64,000 nt of DNA from Peptoclostridium sp. (GCF_009881055.1 NZ_WXFG01000033.1:1-64000), one strand, 5' to 3'. Shown: positions 44,593-54,563, counted from the stretch's first letter. Notes: a model not told the origin generated them from the sequence alone. Program-made: numbers and translations.

Positions 44593-45348
44593 ATGTCTAA
44601 CACAGATTTCATTTCATACAGTTTCATATTCATACTCGGACTTGTTATTGGAAGCTTTCTCAATGTATGCATATACAGGATTCCAAGGGATGAGTCCATA
44701 GTATTCCCTCCTTCGCGCTGCCCGAAATGCGGAAGGAAGCTTTCGGCGCTTGAAAACATGCCACTCTTGAGCTATATGCTGCAAAATGGCAAATGCAAAG
44801 GCTGCCAGGGCAGCATATCCATAAGGTATCCGATAGTGGAGCTGCTTACAGGTATATCTTTTGTATGGCTTTTTTCGATGCTCGGATTTTCGACAGTTTT
44901 CCTGAAGTATTCAGTGATGATGTGCATACTGCTTGCGATATCCTTCATAGACCTTGAGCACAAGATAATACCCGATGAGATAGTTGTTTTTTCAATAGGG
45001 GCGGGCATACTGCTCAATCTTATTGCAAGGGATGTGACACTTCTTTCGGCTCTCATAGGATTTTTCAGCGCCAGCGGAATACTCCTCTTGATGGCGGTAA
45101 TAACAAAAGGAGCCATGGGAGGCGGAGACATAAAGCTTATGGCCGCAATGGGTATATTTATCGGCAACGGACCAATACTCCTCGCGCTTTTCATAGGTTT
45201 CATGATAGGCGGTTTCGTATCACTTTTACTTCTTATTTTCAAGATCAAGGGAAGGAAGGACTACATACCCTTCGGACCGTTTCTCGCGGCGGGGGTTCTC
45301 ATTTCAGGACTTTTCTTCGATGAGATATTAAGGTGGTATCTGATGTAA
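44593..45348 (+). CDS. pilD: Prepilin peptidase PilD
   Basis: 251 residues with about seven to eight membrane segments. The cytosolic zinc loop has two pairs, CPKCG and CKGC, as in bifunctional PilD that also N-methylates. Catalytic aspartates sit in SFIDLEHKIIPDEI and GGGDIKLMAA. The N-terminal GSFLNVCIYRIP is typical. It processes the prepilins encoded around it. ACGGAG precedes the ATG. Confidence 0.95.
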   Translation: MSNTDFISYSFIFILGLVIGSFLNVCIYRIPRDESIVFPPSRCPKCGRKLSALENMPLLSYMLQNGKCKGCQGSISIRYPIVELLTGISFVWLFSMLGFSTVFLKYSVMMCILLAISFIDLEHKIIPDEIVVFSIGAGILLNLIARDVTLLSALIGFFSASGILLLMAVITKGAMGGGDIKLMAAMGIFIGNGPILLALFIGFMIGGFVSLLLLIFKIKGRKDYIPFGPFLAAGVLISGLFFDEILRWYLM

Positions 45349-45390
45349 CGAATTATATTTTTTGAAGTCGATTTGAATGGGGGCATTGCG

Positions 45391-45918
45391 GTGAAGCGGA
45401 TGAGTTTTTTAAAAGAAAAACAAGGATTTACACTCATAGAGCTGCTTTGCGTTGTTGCAGTAATAGGTGTCATAATGCTCCCGCTTGCAGGGACATTCAG
45501 CTCGGGATACAAGGTCTTCCACAAGGAGGACGAGAACATAAAGGCAATGCGGCTTGCAAGAGGCGCTATGGAGAAAATCGTTGACATTACAAGGATGGCT
45601 GAGCTGTCGCAGATTGATGCTGGACCTCACAATCAAAACTCAAATAAAGTGGAAGTTAATACGATAAAAATAGATGATAATACTATTTCGACAGATAATG
45701 AAGAATTGTTTGCTCCGGAATTAAGCAAGGACTTTGAAAAGGTCGAACTGAAAATACTTCTCAGCTTCGAAAACATAGTCGATGAGCCTGCGGAAGCGGG
45801 GGGGAATCCTGAAATAATCGGCAAAGAGCTGGAAAGCATAAAATATACAATATCAGTCAAAGGCAAGAGAATTAATGACTACGAGATTTCAACAATGGTT
45901 AATCTGAGAAAAGATTAA
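45391..45918 (+). CDS. Minor pilin (prepilin-type N-terminal domain protein)
   Basis: 175 residues from a GTG with a G-rich site seven bases upstream. The prepilin signal is KEKQGFTLIELLCVVAVIG, so cleavage is expected after QG. The rest, about 150 residues, is not recognisable and carries D/E/N-rich strands such as IDDNTISTDNEEL. The layout resembles PilV/PilW-type minor pilins that prime or cap the fibre. It sits between pilD and pilM. Confidence 0.78.
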   Translation: MKRMSFLKEKQGFTLIELLCVVAVIGVIMLPLAGTFSSGYKVFHKEDENIKAMRLARGAMEKIVDITRMAELSQIDAGPHNQNSNKVEVNTIKIDDNTISTDNEELFAPELSKDFEKVELKILLSFENIVDEPAEAGGNPEIIGKELESIKYTISVKGKRINDYEISTMVNLRKD

Positions 45919-45937
45919 GGATTTAACGGAGGAAAAC

Positions 45938-46879
45938 ATGCGCAAAAAGCTTGTGGGAATTGACATAGGAAGCCGCAACATTAAGCTTGTGGCTGGCAGG
46001 ATAAACAAGGGCAAGTTCGAAGCGGACGGATACGAGATAATAAAAACTCCAAATGGAGCTTTTCAAGAAGACGGAACTCTCAATATGGATGCCTTCTTTG
46101 GGAGCAACCCTTTCGAAGATGAGCTTTCAAAAGCTGTGGCAAAGCTGGGCTGCAAAAATAGCGAATGCTTTATAAGCCTTTCATCAAGTGCCCTCATAAT
46201 AAGAGAAAGAAAATTTCCGCTGGCTGGCAACAAGGAGATTGGCAACATAGTGAAAATGGAAGCCCACAGCTTCCTGCTTGGTCAGGGAGAAGACTACATA
46301 ATAGACTACAGAATAATCGATGAGGTTATCGAAGAAGGGATTCCGATGCTTAAATGCCTTGTGGCGGCCGTGCCTCAAAGGGTAGTGGAAAGCTACCTGA
46401 ATCTTGCAGAAGAGTGCGGCCTCAGGGTTAATTCGGTTGACATCCACTCAAGCTGCATTTCGAACTATGCCAGAAGCGCTGTCCTGGAAGATGGGAGGAA
46501 TACTCTATTTGTCGATATGGGCGGAAAACATACGCGGTTTGTCGTGTTCAGCGGAATGGATTATTTTGCAGAAATCGAAATTGCCTCAGTAAGTGTCGAT
46601 TCCCGGGAATCGCTTGAAAGATTATCGCAGGAAGTAAGGCGTGTTATGGACTATTACAGGACAAGAAAATTCGGATCGAAAATAGACACCATCGTATTAA
46701 CAGGCGGGGCTTCAAATGCTGAGGGAATAGAAAAATATCTTGAGGAGACAACCAATGCGGCGGTGAGAAAATTAAACGTGCCTCATGATTTTGAAAAACT
46801 TTCAGTTGAAAATGAAAAAAGGATTTCGGACTATTCGATGCTAATACCTGCAATAGGCGCAGTACTAAGGGGAGAATAA
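45938..46879 (+). CDS. pilM: Type IV pilus actin-like protein PilM
   Basis: 313 residues of the FtsA/PilM actin-like fold: phosphate-1 loop GIDIGSRNIKLVAG at the start, VDMGGKHTRFVVF phosphate-2, and the adenosine motif LTGGASNAEGIEKYLE. It binds the N-terminal tail of PilN on the cytoplasmic side. GGAGG is six bases before the ATG. It is followed by pilN after 3 bp. Confidence 0.92.
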   Translation: MRKKLVGIDIGSRNIKLVAGRINKGKFEADGYEIIKTPNGAFQEDGTLNMDAFFGSNPFEDELSKAVAKLGCKNSECFISLSSSALIIRERKFPLAGNKEIGNIVKMEAHSFLLGQGEDYIIDYRIIDEVIEEGIPMLKCLVAAVPQRVVESYLNLAEECGLRVNSVDIHSSCISNYARSAVLEDGRNTLFVDMGGKHTRFVVFSGMDYFAEIEIASVSVDSRESLERLSQEVRRVMDYYRTRKFGSKIDTIVLTGGASNAEGIEKYLEETTNAAVRKLNVPHDFEKLSVENEKRISDYSMLIPAIGAVLRGE

Positions 46880-46882
46880 AGC

Positions 46883-47473
46883 ATGTTATTGAAGAAGAAG
46901 GGGGACAAGAAACCCCACAACATAAAAAAACTAAAGAGCAAACAGATAAACCTTCTCCCCGAAGAGATATTAAGAAGAAGAAAATCTGGGAAGAATTATG
47001 TCGCAGCCGGGATTGCAGCAATAATAATCCTTGGATTTGCAAGCGGCGTGTATATAGGAATTGGAAGAGAGATAAGCCGTCTTGATAAGCTGAATGCGGA
47101 TATGGAGGAGAGTTCCGGAACATTGGAGCTTGCTAGCGAGCATCAGGCATTCCTGGATTCGGTTGAAAAGCGTGTGGAAGAGAAACGAAAGATACTTCAG
47201 CGCATAGAGGAAGAAAACGAATCCTTCACGTCAATGTTTTCTTCACTTGAGGAAAACCTTCCGACTGATATAGGCTTTATAAATGTAACGAGCAGCTCGG
47301 AAGGCGAAATAGTAATAAAGGGTACAGCGGGCAGCGAGGTTTCAGTGGCAGAGTTTGTACACAACCTAAAGGACGACGGTTATTTTGAAAAGGTTTTTGT
47401 ATCAAGCATAGAAAGGGATTCATCAGAAAATTCCGGCTGCAGCTTCACGCTGACATGCAGCTTCGGGAGGTAG
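46883..47473 (+). CDS. pilN: Type IV pilus alignment protein PilN
   Basis: 196 residues with a basic N-terminus holding INLLPEEILRRR, the motif that docks into PilM, a single membrane segment near 48-68, a coiled coil (about 75-115) and a Fimbrial_PilN ferredoxin-like end. It begins 3 bp after pilM. It should pair with PilO to connect PilM to the fibre. Confidence 0.9.
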   Translation: MLLKKKGDKKPHNIKKLKSKQINLLPEEILRRRKSGKNYVAAGIAAIIILGFASGVYIGIGREISRLDKLNADMEESSGTLELASEHQAFLDSVEKRVEEKRKILQRIEEENESFTSMFSSLEENLPTDIGFINVTSSSEGEIVIKGTAGSEVSVAEFVHNLKDDGYFEKVFVSSIERDSSENSGCSFTLTCSFGR

Positions 47474-47478
47474 ATATA

Positions 47479-48354
47479 TTGAAACTTTCCAGCAGAGAAA
47501 AAATAATGGTTGGCGGACTAGCTGCAATAGTAGCTGCATACGCAATATACAACTTCATATTCATGCCAAGGCTCATGGAGCTAAGAGAGCAAAAGGCGCG
47601 CTATGAATCAAACCTGAAGCTCAAAAGCAGCCTTAACAGCGAAATTGCGCAGAAGGACAGTCTTTCCAAAAGGGTGGAGGCTTTGAAGCTGGCGAACAGG
47701 GAGATACAACAGGCGATTCCTCAGCTGGCTCACCAGGAACAGATAATTGTGTACATAGAAAATATATTCAAGGATAGCAGCATAAAGACTAGCTCGATAA
47801 GCTTTTCGGATACGAGCGATGAAACCGAAAAACCGAGAGTCACGGAGGAGACTTATTCCGTCGAGCAGGTTATGGCTGAGTATGACAAGTTCCTCCAGGA
47901 AGGAAAGAAAATAGACATACAGGAGTATTCGCTTGACAAAAAAAGTGGAGAAGCTGACAATGTTAAAAACGATGACGATGAAAAATCGGAAAAAGAAGAG
48001 GATCGTTTTGTAGATGCGTTAAGTGCTAAAATATCATTTTCAGGAAACTACGCAGACCTAAAAAAAGCGCTTTTGGAGATGGAAAAGAGCACGAGGAAAA
48101 TAATCATAAAGAGTGTAGCTATAAAAAATACGGAGCGAAACATTGAAGGTACGATAGAGCTTGAATTCCCATATTACTATGAAAACGGACAGCAGACTGA
48201 AATCGAATGGAACATAAAGTCAAACTACGGCAACAGCGACCCATTCATGACAGGAAGACTAAGCCTGCTGAATTATTCGCGTAGCTCCGGCTCGAACAAT
48301 CAAAGCAGCAGGAGTTCATCAGAGGACAAGCTCCTTGAGGAGTCTGATTTTTAA
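47479..48354 (+). CDS. pilO: Type IV pilus alignment protein PilO-like
   Basis: 291 residues: a membrane segment near 11-30, coiled coil about 35-85, then a ferredoxin-like domain interrupted by an acidic, low-complexity insert (NDDDEKSEKEED). The C-terminus is Ser/Asn-rich (SSGSNNQSSRSSS). TTG at 47479 has GGGAGG eight bases upstream; the longer frame would overlap pilN. It is assigned by position after pilN and by topology; direct similarity to PilO is weak. Confidence 0.75.
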   Translation: MKLSSREKIMVGGLAAIVAAYAIYNFIFMPRLMELREQKARYESNLKLKSSLNSEIAQKDSLSKRVEALKLANREIQQAIPQLAHQEQIIVYIENIFKDSSIKTSSISFSDTSDETEKPRVTEETYSVEQVMAEYDKFLQEGKKIDIQEYSLDKKSGEADNVKNDDDEKSEKEEDRFVDALSAKISFSGNYADLKKALLEMEKSTRKIIIKSVAIKNTERNIEGTIELEFPYYYENGQQTEIEWNIKSNYGNSDPFMTGRLSLLNYSRSSGSNNQSSRSSSEDKLLEESDF

Positions 48355-48394
48355 GGGGCAGTTAAAGACGACAAGCCTTTCGGAGGTTCATTAA

Positions 48395-48868
48395 ATGAAG
48401 TCAAACAGAGGATTTACTTTAGTGGAAGTGGTGGTGGCGGTATTTATAATAACACTCATGGGGGCAGCCACGCTAAGAGTATTTTCAACATCAGTAAAAA
48501 ATGACAACGATACGAAAAGACATGTAAAGGCAAACTATGTAGCACAAAACGTAATGGAGTCTGAAAAAGCGAAGAGAGCAGAAAAGATTGATTTTCAAGA
48601 GGATGGAGAGGGAAAAAGCATACCAAAATATTTTGACGAATCTGGAGATGACGTAACATCCCAGGTTTCACAAATAAGCGACACCAGAGGCTACATTGCC
48701 AAGGTTGAATACTCCAAATATGAGTCAAACACAGAGCCAGAGGCTTACAAAGAAAATCCCGAAGAAAGCCCTGCGCTTGAAACGTTGCTTGAGATTAATG
48801 TCAGTGTATACTTCAACGAAGAAAAAGAAGCGGAGCTAAGTTCGCTTGCGAGAAAATCAAAAAAATAG
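48395..48868 (+). CDS. Minor pilin (PilV/GspI-like prepilin)
   Basis: 157 residues starting KSNRGFTLVEVVVAVFIITLMG, with peptidase cleavage after RG. The VEVVVAVFII core and the following TLRVFSTSVKN are typical of PilV/GspI-type minor pilins. The rest is acidic and unrecognised. GGAGG is seven bases before the ATG. It sits just upstream of the PilX-like protein, a typical minor pilin order. Confidence 0.8.
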   Translation: MKSNRGFTLVEVVVAVFIITLMGAATLRVFSTSVKNDNDTKRHVKANYVAQNVMESEKAKRAEKIDFQEDGEGKSIPKYFDESGDDVTSQVSQISDTRGYIAKVEYSKYESNTEPEAYKENPEESPALETLLEINVSVYFNEEKEAELSSLARKSKK

Positions 48869-48896
48869 GCCAAAACTATGCAAGGCAGGTGATATC

Positions 48897-50513
48897 ATGG
48901 GCAGCATAAAAAAAATAATAAATAGTGAAAACGGCTCCATGCTTTTATACAGCTTGCTCATAGTATTTGTACTTACCATGCTAGGGGCGTCTATTATCGG
49001 ACTTTCAATGAGCAACTTTAAGATGGGAAGGCTCGCCTCAGACAAGAACAAGGCATTCTACGCAGCAGACGCAGCAGTGGAGCACGCCATGTGGGTCATA
49101 GATGACGAAACTGCAAAAGCTGAAAAAAAGGCGAGAGAATGGGTTGATGGAAAATTTGTCGGCAAGCTTAGCGGAGAGGATATAAGCGAAGAGAAAGCAA
49201 ATGCCATAGTAGAAGCCGAGTTCAAGAGGGTATACTTTGGAACTTTATTGGGACTCGACAATTTACTGGATGATAGCCTGCTTAAATACGAGCCTGTCTA
49301 TAGCTTGGATGAAAACGGCAAAAGAGTAAAAACAGGCGAAAAGCTTGATCCTAGCAAGACACTTGAAGCGTATAAAAGCTTTGAAGAAGACGTATTAGAA
49401 GATGAATCCATATCTGTGGCTATATCGGATAGAATCCAGAATTTCAAATATGAATCGGAATTTGGCGAAGAAAGCGGCAAGCTAAGAAAAATATCCATGA
49501 AATCAGACTATGTTATTTCAGATAACAAGGATGAGAATGGCGGCAGCGTAGCTGTTTCGATAGAATCCGAAGGATCCTACAATAAGATTAGAAAAACACT
49601 TGAGGCATCACTCGATATAACCCTGCCGAAATATGAATATACAGGTAAAATCGTAAGCAAAAATGACATATATTCAAAAACCCTTTTGTCTCGGGGCGAT
49701 ATATTTGTGACTGGGGCTAATGTCCAAATACAGGAAGGAGACATATATACATATGGTACATCACAGGTAAGTGATGAAGCTGTAAAGGAATACATAGGAG
49801 GCATAGTTGTAGGCTATGACAAAGATAAACTAGAAAAGATTATAAAGCAAAATAAATATATAGCAGAAGATGAAATTAACACTGTGATGGAGTATCTTGA
49901 ACTGCCTGCCAATAAAGGAAACAACGGAAACAATGGCAATGTATTGTTGCATGTAGTCAAAGGGAACATCTCAACACGTGCAGAGGGACCTGTTACAAAT
50001 GGTGATGCAAAGATAAACGTGGGGGGAGAGATGCTCGTTGGCACAAGGGACAATGACATATTCAATCAATTTGACAATGAAAAAGTCAAGGAAACAGAAT
50101 CAATAGTGTTCAGCAACGGTAAAGGACAGGGAAAAGTCACATATATAAAAGAAAATGATATATACATTTATGAGGGTGACAAGAATAAGTTGTATATAAG
50201 GGAAGGCGACTCTGCTGTGAGCAAAGAGCTTCCTAACAATATCGAAGGAACAATATTTACAACAGGGAACATCTTTGTAACGGGGAATTTTAGTTTTGAT
50301 GGTAGCTTAATAGCAGGAGGAAACATATTTTTCTATGGTGAAGGCGTGAAGCATATAACGTATAAGAAGATGAATGAATACGAGAAACTGTCCGATTTCT
50401 ATATTGTCAATGAAGACAATCAAGAGAACACAGATACTCCAGGCGAAGCAGTAAAAGATGAATCGTCGAAAGTAAAATCCTACAAAGTAAACTACTGGCG
50501 CGAAGCAAAATAG
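48897..50513 (+). CDS. Large PilX-like protein, probable pilus tip component
   Basis: 538 residues. The N-terminus NSENGSMLLYSLLIVFVLTMLGASIIGLS is the PilX-type variant of the pilin helix, without the Phe-Thr-Leu cleavage site but with a Gly-Ser before the core. The next stretch (LASDKNKAFYAADAAVEHAM) is conserved in PilX N-terminal proteins. After it come about 480 residues with no known domain. They end in short strands such as IFTTGNIFVTGNFSFDGSL, which look like a parallel beta-helix similar to bactofilin or polymer-forming repeats. AGGTG is six to seven bases before the ATG at 48897. It may be a tip adhesin. Confidence 0.72.
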   Translation: MGSIKKIINSENGSMLLYSLLIVFVLTMLGASIIGLSMSNFKMGRLASDKNKAFYAADAAVEHAMWVIDDETAKAEKKAREWVDGKFVGKLSGEDISEEKANAIVEAEFKRVYFGTLLGLDNLLDDSLLKYEPVYSLDENGKRVKTGEKLDPSKTLEAYKSFEEDVLEDESISVAISDRIQNFKYESEFGEESGKLRKISMKSDYVISDNKDENGGSVAVSIESEGSYNKIRKTLEASLDITLPKYEYTGKIVSKNDIYSKTLLSRGDIFVTGANVQIQEGDIYTYGTSQVSDEAVKEYIGGIVVGYDKDKLEKIIKQNKYIAEDEINTVMEYLELPANKGNNGNNGNVLLHVVKGNISTRAEGPVTNGDAKINVGGEMLVGTRDNDIFNQFDNEKVKETESIVFSNGKGQGKVTYIKENDIYIYEGDKNKLYIREGDSAVSKELPNNIEGTIFTTGNIFVTGNFSFDGSLIAGGNIFFYGEGVKHITYKKMNEYEKLSDFYIVNEDNQENTDTPGEAVKDESSKVKSYKVNYWREAK

Positions 50514-50587
50514 ATACATTAAATAGCCTGTTTTATGTTAATATATAATGTGCGTAACTTATGGAAGAAAGTGAAAGGATGATGCAA

Positions 50588-51928
50588 GTGAGAAGCGACG
50601 GCAGGAAATTTGACCAGATAAGAAAAGTGAAAATAACGAGAAACTTTACAAAATACGCTGAAGGCTCGATTCTTATAGAAATAGGAGACACTAAAGTGCT
50701 TTGCACCGCTTCAATCGAGGAGAAAGTGCCGCCATTCCTCAAAAATTCAGGCACAGGCTGGATAACATCAGAATACTCCATGCTGCCAAGGGCTACAGGC
50801 CAAAGAAAGATAAGAGAATCTTCAAGAGGCAAGGTAGAGGGCAGGACCCAGGAGATACAAAGGCTGATAGGCAGATGCCTCAGATCAGTAGTCGACCTTT
50901 CAAAGCTCGGCGAAAGGACAGTATGGGTAGACTGCGACGTGCTTCAGGCGGACGGCGGTACGAGGACAGCCTCGATAACAGGCGCCTACGTAGCACTGGC
51001 AGACGCCTTCTACAAGCTGTACGCAGAAGGCATGATTCAGGAGATGCCCCTTAAGTCGTTCATAGCGGCGGTCAGCGTAGGCATAGTAGGAGAAAACGAA
51101 GTGCTCGATCTTTGCTACGAAGAGGATTCCTCGGCCCAGGTTGACATGAACATAATAATGACAGACAAGGGAGAATTTGTAGAGCTACAAGGTACTGCTG
51201 AAACTCACCCCTTCGAGAAAAAGCAACTCTTTGAAATGCTCAGCCTCGGCGAAAAAGGCGTGAGGGAGCTAATACACATTCAAAAGGAAATACTCGGCGA
51301 AGAGATAACAAACCTCATAATGAGAAAGAAAATGGAGGTTGTGATAGCCACCCAGAACAAGGGCAAGCTTTCAGAGTTTTCAAGGATACTCGAGGACTTC
51401 AATTTCGAGCTCCTTTCAATGGCAGATGCCGGTCTTGCAAATCTGGAGATAGAGGAGACAGGCGCTACCTTCGAGGAGAACGCCCTAATAAAGGCCAGAG
51501 AGGTTGCAAGGCGCACAGGAAAGATTGCTATTGCCGATGATTCGGGGCTTATGGTTGATTTTCTGGGAGGCCAGCCTGGAGTCTATTCTGCAAGGTTTGC
51601 AGGCGAAGACGCGACTGACGAAGATAACAACAGGAAGCTGTTGGAGCTGATGGCCAATGCAGGCGAAGACGAGAGAAGCGCCAAGTTCGTATCTGTGATT
51701 GCGGTTGTATACCCGGGCGGCGAAGAGTTCACGGTGAAAGGAAAATGCAACGGCAGGATAGTAACGAGCCCTCAGGGAGAAGGCGGCTTTGGATACGATC
51801 CGCTTTTTATAGCAACCGGACAGTCACAGACGTTCGCGCAGATAAAGCCTGAGCTCAAGAACAGGATAAGCCACAGGGCCAAGGCTCTTGACAACATGAA
51901 AAAGGAATTCAGAAAAAGGCTGGGTTAG
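50588..51928 (+). CDS. rph: RNase PH - RdgB fusion
   Basis: 446 residues joining two enzymes. Residues 1 to about 250 are ribonuclease PH, a phosphorolytic 3'-exonuclease for tRNA ends ([42 protein letters not shown]). From about 252 an RdgB/HAM1 pyrophosphatase begins ([37 protein letters not shown]) that removes dITP and XTP. Both have their active-site motifs. The GTG at 50588 has AAAGG nine bases upstream and matches the canonical RNase PH start; the ATG nine codons earlier lacks a site. A TATAAT lies at about 50543. The next gene starts 1 bp after. Confidence 0.92.
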   Translation: MRSDGRKFDQIRKVKITRNFTKYAEGSILIEIGDTKVLCTASIEEKVPPFLKNSGTGWITSEYSMLPRATGQRKIRESSRGKVEGRTQEIQRLIGRCLRSVVDLSKLGERTVWVDCDVLQADGGTRTASITGAYVALADAFYKLYAEGMIQEMPLKSFIAAVSVGIVGENEVLDLCYEEDSSAQVDMNIIMTDKGEFVELQGTAETHPFEKKQLFEMLSLGEKGVRELIHIQKEILGEEITNLIMRKKMEVVIATQNKGKLSEFSRILEDFNFELLSMADAGLANLEIEETGATFEENALIKAREVARRTGKIAIADDSGLMVDFLGGQPGVYSARFAGEDATDEDNNRKLLELMANAGEDERSAKFVSVIAVVYPGGEEFTVKGKCNGRIVTSPQGEGGFGYDPLFIATGQSQTFAQIKPELKNRISHRAKALDNMKKEFRKRLG

Positions 51929-51929
51929 T

Positions 51930-52400
51930 ATGAAAATAGGAGTAGTAGGGGATACTCACGGCAGCGAAAGCTGGATTGAAAAGGCCTCGAAGATGCTCGA
52001 GGGCTGCGATATGATACTCCACACGGGCGACAATTTCAGGGATTCGGTGATTATTCACCGCGGAACGGGGATTGACGTATTAGCAGTCAAGGGCAACTGC
52101 GACCACGACGATGTCGAGGAGGAGATCATATTCGAAGCTTCAGGCAAGCGGATAATGCTCTGCCATGGCCACGCATACGGTGTCAAGTTCGGAATGAGAA
52201 GCCTTAAAGCAAGGGCGGTGGCAGAAAAAGCAGATGTTGTGGTGTTTGGGCACACCCACGTGGCTCTTTGCGAAACAGAGGGCGGCACTCTTTTTTTCAA
52301 TCCAGGAAGCGCCGCGAGGCCAAGAATGGGCGACATGCATACAATAGGTTTTTTGGAGATACAAAACGAGGCAATAAATGCAACAATAACAGTGATATGA
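51930..52400 (+). CDS. YfcE/MJ0936-type metallophosphoesterase
   Basis: 156-residue calcineurin-like phosphodiesterase. Metal ligands are seen in GDTHG, HTGDN, KGNCDH, CHGHAYG and GHTHV. It starts one base after the rph-rdgB stop and is translationally coupled. The family cleaves phosphodiesters in vitro; the natural substrate is unknown. In Clostridia it often sits next to rdgB, so a role in nucleotide cleanup is plausible. Confidence 0.9.
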   Translation: MKIGVVGDTHGSESWIEKASKMLEGCDMILHTGDNFRDSVIIHRGTGIDVLAVKGNCDHDDVEEEIIFEASGKRIMLCHGHAYGVKFGMRSLKARAVAEKADVVVFGHTHVALCETEGGTLFFNPGSAARPRMGDMHTIGFLEIQNEAINATITVI

Positions 52401-52403
52401 GGC

Positions 52404-52432
52404 AAAAAGCTGCCGTTAAGGCGGCTTTTTTG
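52404..52432 (+). terminator. Intrinsic terminator after the phosphoesterase gene
   Basis: AAAAGCTGCC/GGCGGCTTTT (one G-T pair) with a 5-nt loop and TTTTTT ends the rph-rdgB operon. Confidence 0.85.
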
Positions 52433-52562
52433 GTGCAAATGATTAATTAACTTGTTCTTTATGCTGCATTGTATGATATAATATTGAAATGGTTAGAAGA
52501 TTACCAACTGCAAGTAATGGCGAATAACCGGCCAAATAGAATAAATGTAAGGAGGAATATCA

Positions 52563-53852
52563 ATGAGTTCAGAACTAGTAAAAAAAGAAAAAAGCAACGT
52601 AGTAATAAAACTTGTGGTAGAGAGCAAAGATTTCCAAGCTGGAGTTGACAAGGCGTACAACAAGCTAAGGGGAAGATTCCACATACCAGGCTTCAGAAAG
52701 GGAAAGGCCCCTAAGCAGATAATAGAATTGAACTATGGCAAGGGTATATTCTATGAAGATGCCATAAACATAGTGTTCCCGGCTGCATACGATGCGGCAG
52801 TTAAGGAGCTTGGACTTGATCCGGTTGCAATGCCTGAAATAGACGAGGTTGAGCAAATAGGAGACGGACAGGATCTTGTAATGCTTGTTAACGTTACTGT
52901 TAAGCCAGAAGTTGAGCTTGGCGAGTACAAGGGAATAGAGGTTGAAAAGAAAGAGGCAGCTGTAGGAGATGAAGAGGTTCTTAAAGACCTTGAGATAAAA
53001 AGAGAAAACAACGCAAGATATGTAAATGTTTCTGACAGAGGAGTTCAGGACGGAGACATGCTTGCTATAGACTTCAAGGGCTTTGTAGACGGAGCTGAGT
53101 TCCAGGGAGGATCTGCCGAGAACTACAGCCTTGTTGTAGGCTCTAACACATTCATACCAGGCTTCGAGGAGCAGCTTATAGGAGCAGCTCTTGGTTCTGA
53201 TGTTGACGTGAACGTGGAGTTCCCTGCTGACTACCAGTCAGAGGAGCTTGCAGGCAAGCCTGCGCTTTTCAAAGTAAAAATAAACGAAATCAAGTACAAG
53301 GAGCTTCCAGAGCTTGACGACGAGTTTGCAAAGGATGTAAGCGAATTCGACACTCTTGACGAGCTTAAAGCCGATATAAAAAGCAAGCTTCAGGAGGATG
53401 CAAACAAGAAGGTTGAATCCGAAATGAAGAATGCCATGGTTGAAAAGGTTGTGGAGGCTGCAACTGTTGAGGTTCCAGAGGTTATGGTTGATGCTGAAGC
53501 TGAGGCTATGATGAAGGATTTCGAAATGCAGCTTAGATACCAAGGCCTTGACATGGATACATATGTCAAGTTCGTAGGCAAAAATAGAGATGAGATGAAA
53601 GACGAAATGAAGGAGCAGGCTCTTAAGAACGTTAAGAGATCTCTAGTGCTTGAGAAGATATACAAGACTGAAGGGATAGAAATAAACGAAGAAGAGTTCG
53701 ACAAGGAGCTCGAGGAAATGGCAAAGCTTTACAGCATGGATCTTGAAAAGGTTAAGAAGACTCTTAGACCTCAGGATATCACTAGCATAAAGGAAAGCAT
53801 GCTTGTTAAAAAGACTGTAGAAATGCTTTATCAGAACGCCAAAATAGCATAG
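52563..53852 (+). CDS. tig: Trigger factor
   Basis: 429 residues. The N-terminal ribosome-binding domain contains GFRKGKAPKQIIE (the GFRxGxxP signature). A PPIase FKBP-type domain follows from about 160 (VQDGDMLAIDFKGFVDG). The long C-terminal helical arms end the protein. It is the ribosome-bound chaperone. AAGGAGG is eight bases before the ATG. It lies ahead of clpP-clpX, the common Firmicute order, but is separated by a terminator. Confidence 0.97.
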   Translation: MSSELVKKEKSNVVIKLVVESKDFQAGVDKAYNKLRGRFHIPGFRKGKAPKQIIELNYGKGIFYEDAINIVFPAAYDAAVKELGLDPVAMPEIDEVEQIGDGQDLVMLVNVTVKPEVELGEYKGIEVEKKEAAVGDEEVLKDLEIKRENNARYVNVSDRGVQDGDMLAIDFKGFVDGAEFQGGSAENYSLVVGSNTFIPGFEEQLIGAALGSDVDVNVEFPADYQSEELAGKPALFKVKINEIKYKELPELDDEFAKDVSEFDTLDELKADIKSKLQEDANKKVESEMKNAMVEKVVEAATVEVPEVMVDAEAEAMMKDFEMQLRYQGLDMDTYVKFVGKNRDEMKDEMKEQALKNVKRSLVLEKIYKTEGIEINEEEFDKELEEMAKLYSMDLEKVKKTLRPQDITSIKESMLVKKTVEMLYQNAKIA

Positions 53853-53861
53853 TGAACAATG

Positions 53862-53891
53862 ACAGCGGCAGCACTGCCGCTGTTTTTTTTC
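53862..53891 (+). terminator. Intrinsic terminator after tig
   Basis: ACAGCGGCAG/CTGCCGCTGT, a perfect 10-bp stem with a 2-nt loop, followed by eight T. Confidence 0.9.
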
Positions 53892-53923
53892 AAATCTCTT
53901 GTTTATTGGCGCCCTTATTGGTA

Positions 53924-53929
53924 TATAAT
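53924..53929 (+). promoter_or_regulatory. -10 element of clpP
   Basis: TATAAT at 53924-53929, 50 bp before the clpP ATG, with a weak TTGTTT about 19 bp upstream. No CtsR-type heptad repeat was seen. Confidence 0.5.
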
Positions 53930-53978
53930 AGATGTATGGCATTATACAAACAAAAGTCATAACAAGGGGGTATTTACA

Positions 53979-54563
53979 ATGTCACTCGTACCAATAGTAG
54001 TAGAACAAACCGGAAGAGGAGAAAGAAGCTACGACATTTACTCGAGGCTTCTTAAGGACAGAATCATTTTCCTTGGAGAAGAGGTTAATGATACAACAGC
54101 ATCGCTTATAGTGGCTCAGCTGCTGTTCCTGGAATCAGAAGATCCAGATAAGGACATATATCTTTATATAAATTCACCAGGAGGCAGCATAACTGCAGGC
54201 ATGGCAATATTCGACACAATGCAGTTCATCAAGCCTGATGTTGCTACTGTATGCGTAGGAATGGCGGCTTCTATGGGAGCCTTCCTGCTTGGAGCCGGAG
54301 CCAAGGGCAAGAGAATGGCGCTGCCAAACAGTGAGATAATGATTCACCAGCCTCTAGGAGGAACAAGAGGCCAGGCTACAGATATACAAATACACGCTGA
54401 AAGAATAATCAAAATGAAGGAAAAGCTAAACCAGATACTCTCTGAGAGAACAGGCCAGAGCATCGATAAGATAAAAGCCGACACTGAGAGAGATTATTTC
54501 ATGAGTGCGCAGGAAGCCAAGGAATATGGTATAATAGATGAAATACTGGAAAAGAGGGTATAA
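53979..54563 (+). CDS. clpP: ATP-dependent Clp protease proteolytic subunit
   Basis: 194 residues. The serine-protease triad is Ser98 ([11 protein letters not shown]), His123 (MIHQPLGG) and Asp172 (ERDYFMS). It forms the tetradecameric barrel with ClpX. The ATG at 53979 has AAGGGGG about nine bases upstream; the longer frame reads through the preceding terminator and is not coding. Confidence 0.97.
   Translation: MSLVPIVVEQTGRGERSYDIYSRLLKDRIIFLGEEVNDTTASLIVAQLLFLESEDPDKDIYLYINSPGGSITAGMAIFDTMQFIKPDVATVCVGMAASMGAFLLGAGAKGKRMALPNSEIMIHQPLGGTRGQATDIQIHAERIIKMKEKLNQILSERTGQSIDKIKADTERDYFMSAQEAKEYGIIDEILEKRV

Noticed and set aside
53859..53978. Extended N-terminus for ClpP
   Set aside because: It starts inside the tig terminator; ClpP begins at the ATG at 53979 after an AAGGGGG site.
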